Source: Spirochaetia bacterium UBA5763 | Lineage (GTDB): Bacteria > Spirochaetota > UBA4802 > UBA5550 | Assembly: GCA_002418835.1 (NCBI GenBank) | Contig: DIEX01000032.1 | Location: forward strand, 62,001-126,000 | DNA length: 64,000 bases | Direction: 5' to 3' | Shown: piece by piece, positions 16,255-24,982 of the stretch | Layout: the number at the start of each line of letters is the position of its first letter | Position numbering within the stretch: position 1 is the first letter of the stretch | Position numbers and translations under genes: made by a program | The notes under the pieces: model-generated | Told to the model about the DNA's origin: nothing | Database searches by the model: none | What the model saw: only the letters and a program-made list of their open reading frames with translations

Positions 16255-16780
16255 CAGGCGCGGCCTTTCTGATTTTGTCTGCTATTGAGAGAAAAAGTTC
16301 TTCAACATTTTCCCCGCTTCTGGCGCTTGTGAAATGGATCACAGGTGAGCCGTTAAAACTGTTTCTGAAATCATCAGACTTCATGTACACAACCCTTTCA
16401 TCACTCTTTTTTACCAGGTCCAGCTTGTTCAGAGCCACAACGATCCCTGCTGAAGGATTAATTGAAAGAATCATATCTACGTGAGTACGGATACTATCAA
16501 CGGAACTCCCCCTGGTTATATCAGCAACAATAATAGCTCCCGATGCTCCGCGCAGGTATTCAGGAGTAACAGGTGAAAATCTGTCACTTCCTGCTATATC
16601 CCATAGAAGAAGGGAAACATTATCCTGTTCAATAGAGAGATCTTTTTTGGTTACCTTGACACCAACAGTTGTAAGATAGGAATCGCTGAATTCATCATAA
16701 ACAAAACGGCGCACAAGGCTTGTTTTGCCCACTGCAAAATCACCCAGCATAACAACCTTCCATTTATAATCGCCCGGCAT
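16247..16780 (-). CDS. Rab/Ras-like small GTPase
   Basis: This 177-residue single-domain GTPase resembles eukaryotic Rab proteins and the bacterial Rup/MglA-like group. The P-loop is GDFAVGKTS (13-21), the switch I threonine lies in LTTVGVKV, switch II is WDIAGSDRF (61-67), the base-specificity motif is NKLD (118-121), and TSAR corresponds to SAK. The catalytic Gln of switch II is replaced by Ser65, so intrinsic hydrolysis may be slow and need a partner. The longin/roadblock-like domain of the protein encoded upstream is a candidate partner. There is no C-terminal prenylation motif. AAGGAG precedes the ATG; the HD-GYP gene overlaps its 3' end. Confidence 0.9.
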   Translation of the reverse strand: MPGDYKWKVVMLGDFAVGKTSLVRRFVYDEFSDSYLTTVGVKVTKKDLSIEQDNVSLLLWDIAGSDRFSPVTPEYLRGASGAIIVADITRGSSVDSIRTHVDMILSINPSAGIVVALNKLDLVKKSDERVVYMKSDDFRNSFNGSPVIHFTSARSGENVEELFLSIADKIRKAAPDE

Positions 16781-16815
16781 CTGCTGCTCCTTCGATATAT
16801 TGTTTCAATCTAATA

Positions 16816-18387
16816 CTATTTACAGTAAAATCCAAGCAGAAGTATATCATCCTCCTGCTTCTTTTCACCTCTGTATATTTCAACTTCGTTAATTACTGCA
16901 TTAATTGTTTCTCTAAGATTTTCTCTTCTGGATTTTCTGAATATATCAAGTAATGGTTCATCAAAACCTATAATTGACCCGTCTTCTCTATATGTGGATG
17001 GTATTCCGTCTGTATAAAGAAAAAGCATATCTCCGCTTTCAATGCAGATCCTGTTCTCTTCAAATTTCTGCTCATCAAAAAGCCCTATAACCGCATCATT
17101 CCCGCCGCAGAAGAAAGCCTCACCGCTTTTTTTCAGTATCACAGGGTGTGGGTGGCCTCCATTGGCAAATCTGAACTCCATGGTGCTGCTGTTATTGTCA
17201 TATATAATCGCTCCCGCTATTGCAGAAAAAAAATAGAACATTGAGTTCCCGCGAAAATACTCCCTGTTTATAATGCTCAGGTATTCAGAAGGGTTTATCC
17301 AGAGATCAGGTTTTATTTTATCTGTAAAATACTTCATGAGAGACAGAAAGAGAGCGGAAGCTACGCCATGTCCTGTTATGTCACAGACAAAAACCCCCAT
17401 AAATCCATCAAAAGGAATTATGGAATAAAAATCACCTCCAATCTGTTCAAGGGGTAGATACCTGCAATCTATATCGAATTTATCTGATTCAGGAAATTCC
17501 TTCTGGATCAGGGTATCAACTGCTCTTCTCGCGATTAGCAGGTTGTTCTCCATAATCCTGATCTTATCGCTGAGGTTCTTCTCGCTCAGTTCCAGCTCAT
17601 TCATGGTAAACTTAAGCTGTTCCTCCATCCTCTTGCGTTCAGTAATGTCCACAATTGCGCTTACAATTACACTGCTTTTCTGATCCGGCCCGAAGAAGAG
17701 TGACTTGTTTATAATCAGATGCCTTTCTTTTCCGTAACCATCTGCAATACCTGATTCGTAACGTTTGATTCCGCCATATTTTTTCATCTCATCATCAAAG
17801 CGGAGCAACTCACTGCTGTTTTTTAAAATGAGGCTTATATCTCTCCCGATGATTTCATCCTTATTTTTTGCAACAAATTCCTCAAAGGCTTTATTGCACC
17901 CGAGACACCTCCCGGATGAATCTCTGTAGAATATTGGAGCCGGTATTGTTTCAAGGATGGTGCTTACAAACTCCTCCCGCTTTACAAGCTCCAGATTTTT
18001 AATAATCACCTCATTTCTCTTCTGCTGCGCCTCCCTGAAACTCATACTGCTTTCAGTTATATCCTCAACAACTATGTAGGAATAACCTGTACCCAGGGCG
18101 CCGGAAAAAAAATGAAGGTTAAAATATATCTCGCCTGTAACGGTGCGATTAATCCTTTTTATTGTTATGCTGTCCCTCTCCCCCCTGATTACCTCCATAA
18201 TATCTTTTTCAATCCCTATTATCTCAGGGAAGAGTTCCTGCAGAGGCATATCCTTACCGGACTCATCAGCATACCCCAGGTATTCAATAAGTCTTGTATC
18301 ATGAAACTTCACCATAAGAGAGGTACCGGTCACAGCATAAAAAATTCCGAACCTGCTGCTTATTATATTGTTAAGCCCCTTTTCCAT
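16816..18387 (-). CDS. PAS-PAS-PP2C (RsbU/SpoIIE-type) serine phosphatase
   Basis: This 523-residue protein has an N-terminal PAS-like domain (about 10-115), a second PAS domain (about 140-255, ending in a DITERKRMEEQ linker), a coiled coil (about 255-300) and a SpoIIE/RsbU PP2C domain (about 305-523). The Mn2+-binding acidic residues are present in QIGGDFYS, CDITGHGVASAL, YTDGIPS and QEDDILLLGF. Such phosphatases usually dephosphorylate anti-anti-sigma (STAS) proteins in partner-switching pathways. No STAS or anti-sigma kinase gene is in the window, so the target is unknown. It lies 8 bases downstream of the longin-OmpA gene and 35 bases upstream of the GTPase. Confidence 0.9.
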   Translation of the reverse strand: MEKGLNNIISSRFGIFYAVTGTSLMVKFHDTRLIEYLGYADESGKDMPLQELFPEIIGIEKDIMEVIRGERDSITIKRINRTVTGEIYFNLHFFSGALGTGYSYIVVEDITESSMSFREAQQKRNEVIIKNLELVKREEFVSTILETIPAPIFYRDSSGRCLGCNKAFEEFVAKNKDEIIGRDISLILKNSSELLRFDDEMKKYGGIKRYESGIADGYGKERHLIINKSLFFGPDQKSSVIVSAIVDITERKRMEEQLKFTMNELELSEKNLSDKIRIMENNLLIARRAVDTLIQKEFPESDKFDIDCRYLPLEQIGGDFYSIIPFDGFMGVFVCDITGHGVASALFLSLMKYFTDKIKPDLWINPSEYLSIINREYFRGNSMFYFFSAIAGAIIYDNNSSTMEFRFANGGHPHPVILKKSGEAFFCGGNDAVIGLFDEQKFEENRICIESGDMLFLYTDGIPSTYREDGSIIGFDEPLLDIFRKSRRENLRETINAVINEVEIYRGEKKQEDDILLLGFYCK

Positions 18388-18395
18388 TTGAGATG

Positions 18396-20162
18396 CTACT
18401 TCTCCATCCTGGCGAAGAGCATTATCCCCCGCCTGTCAGTGTATGCTGAATAACGGGGGTCAGCGGATATTACGTCAGGATTGAATTCAGTGAGGTGGAT
18501 TCTTCCCTTATCTATACCGAGAGATTCGAGATATGAGCCGACTCCGCTCATCCTCCCCTCAGCGAGTCTTTTATTAATTTCAAAACCTCCATCAGGATCA
18601 TTGAATGCTATTATATCAAGATGAATACGGGGGTACTCCTTTACAATTTCATATATCCTGCGTGCCTGGAGCATCTGGCTGTTCCCCATTGTGTCAACTC
18701 CTGAGGGGAACTGGATCACAATTTTTTCGAGCTCCTGCCTTATCAGAAGAATCTGAAGATCGTTAAACTTCTGTTCGAGTTCCATGTAGTTACTATGATA
18801 TTTTTCAGCAGTTCTGAAATCGGCAACCACTGTCCTGTTTTCAATGTCCTTTATTTCTGGGAAACCGGAGGCAATTGAATTCAACTCCGCAGATATTGCA
18901 GGTGTACTCACAAGGCCGGTGATGAGAAGCTTATCACCATCAGCATCCGCAACAATATCATACGAGAATTTCTGAATCTTTTCAGAGGCTGCGGCATAGA
19001 ACTTTTTTTCCAGCCGGTAATCCCGAATGTCACCCCTGATTGTCAAACCGACCCATAATGAAAAAATAACAGCAGCAATCCCTGCGGCGATTTTAAGTTT
19101 TCTGAAATCTCTATTTTCACCCCGACCGGGCACTACCACCATGTTCATCTTTGTAATGAACTCCTCAAGCATGGGGCTGATCCCCTCAAGGCCATACATT
19201 GAACCGTCAAATTTCTTAAGCTTCATCCTGAACGATTCATGAATTGATGCTGAAAGTGAATCACTCCCTGAAAGGAAATCTATCCCCGGCGCTCCCTGCA
19301 CAACAAAGGCACTGTAAAAATAGGGGCTCTCCTGAACTATAATCCTCGAATCACCGAACTCGATTCCATTGAGCAGTGCGCCTGACTCATCCCCCTTTTT
19401 ATTCTTTTTAAAAGAGGTACGAATGAAATCCATTATTGCGGAGAGCATTGCCACTACAACATCCCTGTCAGTACCGGCTTCTTCATGTCTCGAAGCATGC
19501 CCAAGCAGAAGTGAACTTTTCTTTTCTATAATAAGAACCTCGTCCACAACACAGGCCAGGCTCTCCTTCAGTATAACTTCACCAAGAGGAAGTTTTGTTC
19601 TGAACGCAAGATAACGGAAGCGCCACATCTTACCGCTCAGTGATGATTCAAGTCTGTCATTAACGTAGTTAACAAGGGCGCGGAAAGCCTCAGCAATTTT
19701 GGCTGCTATAAGCTTTCCAACAAGGGGGGAAATTCTGTCATAAAGTTCATCTGAAGGGAGATAGTTCATTCTCTTCATGTATGAAACATCATTTTCAAGA
19801 TGCCTGATTTTTCCGGCATTAATATATGCCAGGGCAATCTCCTCAATTGTATCTTCTATTTCGTTAAAAGAGACGTGCAGAAATTTTCCTTCAGGCTTAT
19901 AGTCAATTATCCTGTACCTGTGCAGAGAGTTTATACTCTGATAAACATCCATGGAGGATAGTTCAGCTGCTTCTGCTATTAGATTGTAGTGTGTCTTTAT
20001 ATCTGTTCTGGTCTGGTTGGTCAGCTCAAGGAGTACACCAAGTACAACGGAGTCCTTTTCATCAAGGGAGTGTTTTTTTACAAAATGACGCAATATCGGA
20101 TTATCAAAAGTGATGCTTTTTTTAAGAATAGTTACCTCTTTACCTATATCACTTTTTTTCAT
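18396..20162 (-). CDS. longin/roadblock-like - transmembrane - BON - OmpA-domain protein
   Basis: This 588-residue protein opens an operon with a PP2C phosphatase, a Rab-like GTPase and an HD-GYP enzyme. Its parts in order are: a winged-helix-like segment (about 35-100), helices (100-200), a domain resembling roadblock/longin folds (about 203-320; CVVDEVLIIEKKSSLLLGHA and DRDVVVAMLSAIMDFI), one membrane helix (about 357-375), a BON-like domain (about 395-450) and an OmpA C-terminal domain (about 480-588). The OmpA part has NDPDGGFEINKRLAEGR, in the style of peptidoglycan binding. I infer that it links a cytoplasmic GTPase-interacting domain to the cell wall. The start is the ATG at 20162 with a GGAAGG site; a longer reading to 20216 is less likely. 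Confidence 0.75.
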   Translation of the reverse strand: MKKSDIGKEVTILKKSITFDNPILRHFVKKHSLDEKDSVVLGVLLELTNQTRTDIKTHYNLIAEAAELSSMDVYQSINSLHRYRIIDYKPEGKFLHVSFNEIEDTIEEIALAYINAGKIRHLENDVSYMKRMNYLPSDELYDRISPLVGKLIAAKIAEAFRALVNYVNDRLESSLSGKMWRFRYLAFRTKLPLGEVILKESLACVVDEVLIIEKKSSLLLGHASRHEEAGTDRDVVVAMLSAIMDFIRTSFKKNKKGDESGALLNGIEFGDSRIIVQESPYFYSAFVVQGAPGIDFLSGSDSLSASIHESFRMKLKKFDGSMYGLEGISPMLEEFITKMNMVVVPGRGENRDFRKLKIAAGIAAVIFSLWVGLTIRGDIRDYRLEKKFYAAASEKIQKFSYDIVADADGDKLLITGLVSTPAISAELNSIASGFPEIKDIENRTVVADFRTAEKYHSNYMELEQKFNDLQILLIRQELEKIVIQFPSGVDTMGNSQMLQARRIYEIVKEYPRIHLDIIAFNDPDGGFEINKRLAEGRMSGVGSYLESLGIDKGRIHLTEFNPDVISADPRYSAYTDRRGIMLFARMEK

Positions 20163-20309
20163 CCTGGCCTTCCGTTTACGTTGAATTAAGCAGGAACAGA
20201 TCCGGCATTTATTCAAATTTACATCTTTAAATGGGAAGAGTCAAGCGTAATACGGAATGATAAAAAAGAGGATCCTGTTGTAATCTGAAAGGGTAAAATT
20301 TTATTTGAG

Positions 20310-20339
20310 ATGCCGGTATTCTCTATGAGAAACCGGCAT
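20310..20339. repeat. ATGCCGG-type hairpin between uraA and the longin-OmpA gene
   Basis: ATGCCGGT-A-TTCTC-TAT-GAGAA-ACCGGCAT is a 13-bp stem with a 3-nt loop and one bulge, the same layout as 14559-14588 with compensatory changes. It lies 48 bases beyond the uraA stop codon and could act as its terminator. Confidence 0.6.
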
Positions 20340-20386
20340 GACAGAAAAACGGATTCCACTTTAAATGAAATTATTCATCCTGTCTC

Positions 20387-21667
20387 TCAGTGAGTATCGT
20401 TAGCTAATTTAAATTTTTCTATAAGATAAAAAATAAAACTCAGGAGCATACCTGCAACAGTTGCAAGGGCCATACCTTTGAGCTGAACGTGCCCGATTTT
20501 AAGGAACGCGCCGCTTATACCCACAATAAATACAACTGATGTAAGTATAAGATTTGATGCCCTGCTGTAATCCACTTTCTCCTCAACAAGCATCCTGATT
20601 CCGGAAGCTGCAATAACCCCAAAAAGGAGAAGACTTATTCCACCCATTACAGGTACAGGTATAGACTGAATGAATCCTGAAAGCTTGCCAATAAAAGCAA
20701 GGACTATTGAAATTACAGCAGCTCCCCCTATTACCCATACAGAATAAACACGTGTTATAGCCATAACACCCATGTTCTCACCGTAAGTTGTTGTGGGAAC
20801 AGATCCTGTGAAACCTGAAATCACAGTTGAAACACCGTCACCCATAAGCGATCTGTGAAGACCGGGATCCTTCGTGAGGTCCTTTCCTACAATATTTCCT
20901 GTTACGATAAGATGCCCGATATGCTCTGATACAACAACAAGTGCAGCTGGGAGAATAACGATAATTGCATTAATATCAAATTTTGGAAAATAGAACTGCG
21001 GGATAGCAAGTATTCCGGCTTTTGCAACAGGCTCATAATTCACTATACCCATTGGGAGAGCCACACAATAGCCCACAATAATCGCGATAAGAATTGGTAT
21101 AACTGCAAGGAAACCCCTGAGCATTACTGAACCGAAAACAGCAACCGCAAGAGTAACCATGGATACAATGACTGCCTTGCTGTCATACACTCCCTGAGCA
21201 TCAGGAATAATGCCTGCCATTGACGCAGCCACAGTCCCAAGTTCAAGGCCTATAAGCGCAACTATGGGGCCCATCGCAGCAGGGGGGAGAACTATCTTCA
21301 GCCATTCAATACCGAAGTAACCTATAATAAGTGCTACAGTTATAAACACACACCCTGCTGCAATAAACCCGCCAAGTGCATAACCGTAGTTAGCTCCCCA
21401 GAAAGCTTTATCTGCTCCCAGAACAACAAACACCGGTGAGATAAATGCAAAACTGGAACCGAGAAAAGCCGGAGCTTTCCCTTTACATAAAAATAAATAG
21501 ATCAGCGTGCCGATACCATTCATAAGAAGAACAATTGCCGGGTCTATCCCGAAGAGAGTCGGAACAAGAACAGAGGCGCCGAACATTGCAAACAGGTGCT
21601 GAAGACTTAATGGGAAACCTTCAAGAAGGCCCACCTTCTCCTCAACCTGAATCATCCTTCTGGCCAT
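20387..21667 (-). CDS. uraA: uracil permease, NCS2 family
   Basis: This 426-residue transporter has the NCS2 hallmarks SLQHLFAMFGASVLVP, FLGSSFAFISP, MGPIVALIGLEL, VVVSEHIGHL and SVPTTTYGENMGV. The two acidic residues that bind uracil in E. coli UraA (in SEHIGHL and YGENMGV) are both present. It imports uracil by proton symport across the inner membrane for pyrimidine salvage. AAGGAG lies 6 bases before the ATG. No upp gene is adjacent; it appears monocistronic within the signalling region. Confidence 0.92.
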   Translation of the reverse strand: MARRMIQVEEKVGLLEGFPLSLQHLFAMFGASVLVPTLFGIDPAIVLLMNGIGTLIYLFLCKGKAPAFLGSSFAFISPVFVVLGADKAFWGANYGYALGGFIAAGCVFITVALIIGYFGIEWLKIVLPPAAMGPIVALIGLELGTVAASMAGIIPDAQGVYDSKAVIVSMVTLAVAVFGSVMLRGFLAVIPILIAIIVGYCVALPMGIVNYEPVAKAGILAIPQFYFPKFDINAIIVILPAALVVVSEHIGHLIVTGNIVGKDLTKDPGLHRSLMGDGVSTVISGFTGSVPTTTYGENMGVMAITRVYSVWVIGGAAVISIVLAFIGKLSGFIQSIPVPVMGGISLLLFGVIAASGIRMLVEEKVDYSRASNLILTSVVFIVGISGAFLKIGHVQLKGMALATVAGMLLSFIFYLIEKFKLANDTH

Positions 21668-21716
21668 AAAAGACTCCTTGATTTTATTTTTTTAGAGATG
21701 AATATTATTACCTGTT

Positions 21717-21790
21717 GCGAAACTCAGTTTCGCACTCGCAGGGTAGCCCCTGCGGGGAGCTTTTTAAGGGGCTTCGCCCCTTAGACCCCA
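21717..21790. repeat. three consecutive GC-rich hairpins in the uraA upstream region
   Basis: GCGAAACTCAGTTTCGC (21717-21733), GCAGGG-TAG-CCCCTGC (21738-21753) and AAGGGGCTTCGCCCCTT (21766-21782) follow one another, ending TAGACCCC. The composition contrasts with AT-rich surroundings and resembles interspersed REP-like units. It sits between the GGDEF-EAL stop and the uraA start, in the uraA leader or upstream of its promoter. Nothing else is evident in 21791-22011. Confidence 0.5.
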
Positions 21791-22011
21791 TTTTAAAATA
21801 TTGATTAACAACAAGACTATTAAAGGAATAATAAAAGGGCGGAACGTACCGGAAACAGGATGAAACTTACGTTTCCACCCTGTAATAGATAAAACCTGTT
21901 TATGATTGAGTCAAGATTTTTATGACATAATGCGGAAAATATTATCATTGATACAATCATGAACGGGCACTTATTTAGAGATTTTAAAATCTACCCATTA
22001 ATTCTATTAGA

Positions 22012-24768
22012 TCAATTACTAATCCCTAAAAATACTTTATAATCCTTCATCGGAATCGGCCTGCTTATGAGGTACCCCTGAGCTATATCACACCCGGCGT
22101 TCTTCAGGAATTCAAGCTGGGTCTCTTTTTCAACACCCTCTGCAACAACCTCAATCCCCACTCTGCGCGACATTGCAATTATTGACTCTGTTATATGCGC
22201 GTCGTTTCTGTTGTTTTCAATTTCACGAATAAAACTCGCGTCAATCTTGAGAGTATGAATAGGAAGATTTTTCAGTTGTGAAAGAGAGGAGTACCCTGTG
22301 CCGAAATCGTCAAGGGTGATGGAGATCCCTGTTTCAAGTAGCATATAGAGAATTGACCTGCTGGCCTCTATATCTCTCATCAGTGAAGTTTCGGTAATCT
22401 CAAGCTCAAACCACTCAGGTTTGAAATTATATTTTGAAAGAGCGCCGCTTATAATATCAGGGAGTCCTTTATAGTGCAGCGATTTAGCTGAACAGTTCAA
22501 AGCCAGTTTCATTGAAACCATACCTGAATTTATAAGCTCCCCAACCTCCCTGAAAGCCTTGTGCATAACAATACGGTCAATTTCAGAGATAAGGCCGATC
22601 TCCTCAGCCAGGGGTATAAATTCAGCAGGGCTTATGATCCCCTGGGCGTGCTTCCACCTGACAAGCCCCTCCATCCCCATAATATTTCCGCTTTTTATAT
22701 CCATCTTGGGCTGATAGTACACCTCAAAATTTGAATCATTAATGGCCTGCCGCAGTTCATTTTCAATTTTAAGTTTTCTTGCAACACTCTCATTAAGTGA
22801 AGGCTTGAACATGGCGAATGTCTGCCTCCCCTCGTCTTTAGCTCTGTACATGGCAGCGTCGGCATTTTTAATAAGGCTGTCCGACTCCTCACCATCCTCA
22901 GGATATATAGCAATTCCAATACTTGCCCCCACATGAAGACTGTTCTCCTTGATCAAAAAGGGTTCCCTGAACGCCTGTATAATTCTCCTTGAAAGTATAA
23001 CTGATGGTTTTTCATCCGCAATATCCTCCACAAGAATAATAAACTCATCACCGCCAAGACGCGCAACTGTATCATCATTACGGGCAATTCTCCTGAGCCT
23101 GTCAGCAGCCTCCTTCAGTAAAAGATCCCCTATTGCGTGACCGAGGCTGTCATTTATAATTTTAAAATTATCGAGATCGAGAAAAATCACTCCAAAACGG
23201 TTTTTGTTTCTTGTGGAGTGAGCTATTGCCTTGTCTATTCTGCTCTTCAGCAGAATCCTGTTAGGGAGGCCTGTAAGAGCATCGTGGTAAGCCTGGTACT
23301 TAATCAGCTCCTCCTGCCTCTTGATATCGCTTATATCATGAAAGATTCCGACGTAATGTGTTGTGTTCCCCCCCAGATCCCTGATTGCGCTTATTGACAG
23401 CCATTCCGGGTAGGCTTTGCCGTCTTTATGACGGTTCCATATCTCGCTGGCCCAGTGTCCTGTTGCAGTAAGTGACTTCCACATGTTTTCAAAATAGAAA
23501 CTGTCATGGAGATCTGATTTAAGCATGCGGGGATTCTCACCAGCCACCTCTTCGCTTGTAAATCCCGTTATGCTTGTAAACGCAGGGTTGACGCTCAGTA
23601 TCTTCGCTTCGGAATTTGTAATTACAATACCCTCAAGAGAATATTCAAATATCTGCCGCATCAGAATAAGTTCCTGATTCACTGTTGTCAGAGCGGATGT
23701 CCTTTCAATAACCTTGGCTTCAAGGTTAGTATTAGCATCAACCAGCATATCCAGAATAGAATTAAAGGATCTGGCCATGATAAGAAATTCATCAACCTCA
23801 CTTTCAGGGAGCCTTCTTGAAAAATCACGGTTATGTGTAATCTTAAGAGCTTCGGCTGTAAGCTCCTCCACTGGCTGAAGTACACCCCTCCTGAGAAAAA
23901 AAAGAACAAGGCCCATAAGCAGCAGGGAGAGAACCGTAACAAGCAGAAGGGTGAATTTTACAGTCTGCATCCCTATGGCTTTTATATCACGCTGATAATT
24001 AAGAAGAGCAGCCGCAACAGGGTTCCCGCGAAGATCATTTAAAGCCGAATAGATTCTGATTACATTACTCCCGCATTCAACGGAAAAATTATTGCCGTTC
24101 TGCCTCCGGTTATCTGTAATTCCAAAAGATGAAAGCCCTCCTTTATCAAGCGGAAGAATCTCCATATTGACTTTAAGCATTGAGGATATCCTGCCAAGTT
24201 CCTCCCTGTTGAGAAATCTCCCCATAAGAAGTTTCCCGTTTGGAGGGGCTTTCATATAGCTGTCACTCACAGGCCTTGAGGATATCATCAGATAACCCAA
24301 TGATGTGCTTACAATCCCCTTCTCCTCTTTCAGATTTTTCACTGAAAGAATATCATGCAGAACAGCGTTTTCATCTTTAAGATCATTAAAATCAACAGGT
24401 TTAAAACTATCCGGCATATATACTGCTTTATAAACTATTTTATCTTTTAAATTAACATGGCATATAAAATGTATCCGCTGAGTTTTCAGATATGGCGCGT
24501 TATAATTACTGCTTACATAGTTTTCATCATATCCGGTCATAAAACTATATGTATCATCCCAGAAAGCATAATCCTTACAATAACTGTCAACTGCATCTAC
24601 CTCTCTCTCCAGCACACCAAGGACTCTCGCCATATCCTTTTTAGCGCTCTGAATCTCCGTTTCTCTGAATTTAAATGTTATATAAAGAAACAGCAGTACC
24701 GACATCAGGAATAAACCTGTGAGCATCAGTATTGAGACCGAGAGAACTGTTTTTTTTGTAAGGGTCAT
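22012..24768 (-). CDS. membrane GGDEF-EAL protein with CHASE4, HAMP and PAS domains
   Basis: This 918-residue protein has a membrane helix (about 8-30), a periplasmic CHASE4-type sensor (about 45-265; YAFWDDTYSFMTGYDENYV), a second helix (about 272-295), HAMP (295-345), PAS (about 370-480), GGDEF (about 490-650) and EAL (about 660-918) domains. The cyclase signature RLGGDEF is intact. The phosphodiesterase domain has its catalytic residues (LNCS, ITE, LDDFGTGYSS, TLKID, AEGVE, AQGY), although the name motif reads EGL rather than EAL. It probably makes or breaks cyclic di-GMP in response to an extracytoplasmic signal, and belongs functionally with the PilZ and HD-GYP genes nearby. Confidence 0.93.
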   Translation of the reverse strand: MTLTKKTVLSVSILMLTGLFLMSVLLFLYITFKFRETEIQSAKKDMARVLGVLEREVDAVDSYCKDYAFWDDTYSFMTGYDENYVSSNYNAPYLKTQRIHFICHVNLKDKIVYKAVYMPDSFKPVDFNDLKDENAVLHDILSVKNLKEEKGIVSTSLGYLMISSRPVSDSYMKAPPNGKLLMGRFLNREELGRISSMLKVNMEILPLDKGGLSSFGITDNRRQNGNNFSVECGSNVIRIYSALNDLRGNPVAAALLNYQRDIKAIGMQTVKFTLLLVTVLSLLLMGLVLFFLRRGVLQPVEELTAEALKITHNRDFSRRLPESEVDEFLIMARSFNSILDMLVDANTNLEAKVIERTSALTTVNQELILMRQIFEYSLEGIVITNSEAKILSVNPAFTSITGFTSEEVAGENPRMLKSDLHDSFYFENMWKSLTATGHWASEIWNRHKDGKAYPEWLSISAIRDLGGNTTHYVGIFHDISDIKRQEELIKYQAYHDALTGLPNRILLKSRIDKAIAHSTRNKNRFGVIFLDLDNFKIINDSLGHAIGDLLLKEAADRLRRIARNDDTVARLGGDEFIILVEDIADEKPSVILSRRIIQAFREPFLIKENSLHVGASIGIAIYPEDGEESDSLIKNADAAMYRAKDEGRQTFAMFKPSLNESVARKLKIENELRQAINDSNFEVYYQPKMDIKSGNIMGMEGLVRWKHAQGIISPAEFIPLAEEIGLISEIDRIVMHKAFREVGELINSGMVSMKLALNCSAKSLHYKGLPDIISGALSKYNFKPEWFELEITETSLMRDIEASRSILYMLLETGISITLDDFGTGYSSLSQLKNLPIHTLKIDASFIREIENNRNDAHITESIIAMSRRVGIEVVAEGVEKETQLEFLKNAGCDIAQGYLISRPIPMKDYKVFLGISN

Positions 24769-24982
24769 ATTCCTCTATGTCTGAAATTCCTTAATAATTC
24801 CGGCAGATACCGGCGCTGTGAAATTGATAGAAGAAAAGTAATGCCCCCTTTCTGCTTTTTCAAATGAAGGATAGGGGAAAAAACAAAAAAAGTGTTATTA
24901 TTAATTTCTTGAAAAAAAATCATCCCTGCAACCTAATAACACCAGCCGATTCTTTCTGATAAAAAAACACCCGGAGACCTGT

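Noticed and set aside
20387..21667. Xanthine permease as an alternative for the NCS2 transporter
   Set aside because: The acidic residues and spacing fit the uracil branch better, and no purine genes are adjacent.
22012..24768. Loss of phosphodiesterase function from the EGL variant of the EAL motif
   Set aside because: The catalytic glutamate itself is kept and the other active-site residues are present, so inactivity cannot be claimed.
24901..24930. Promoter before the CDGSH gene (TTGAAA and TAATAA)
   Set aside because: The spacer is 19 bases and the match is weak in a very A-rich stretch.
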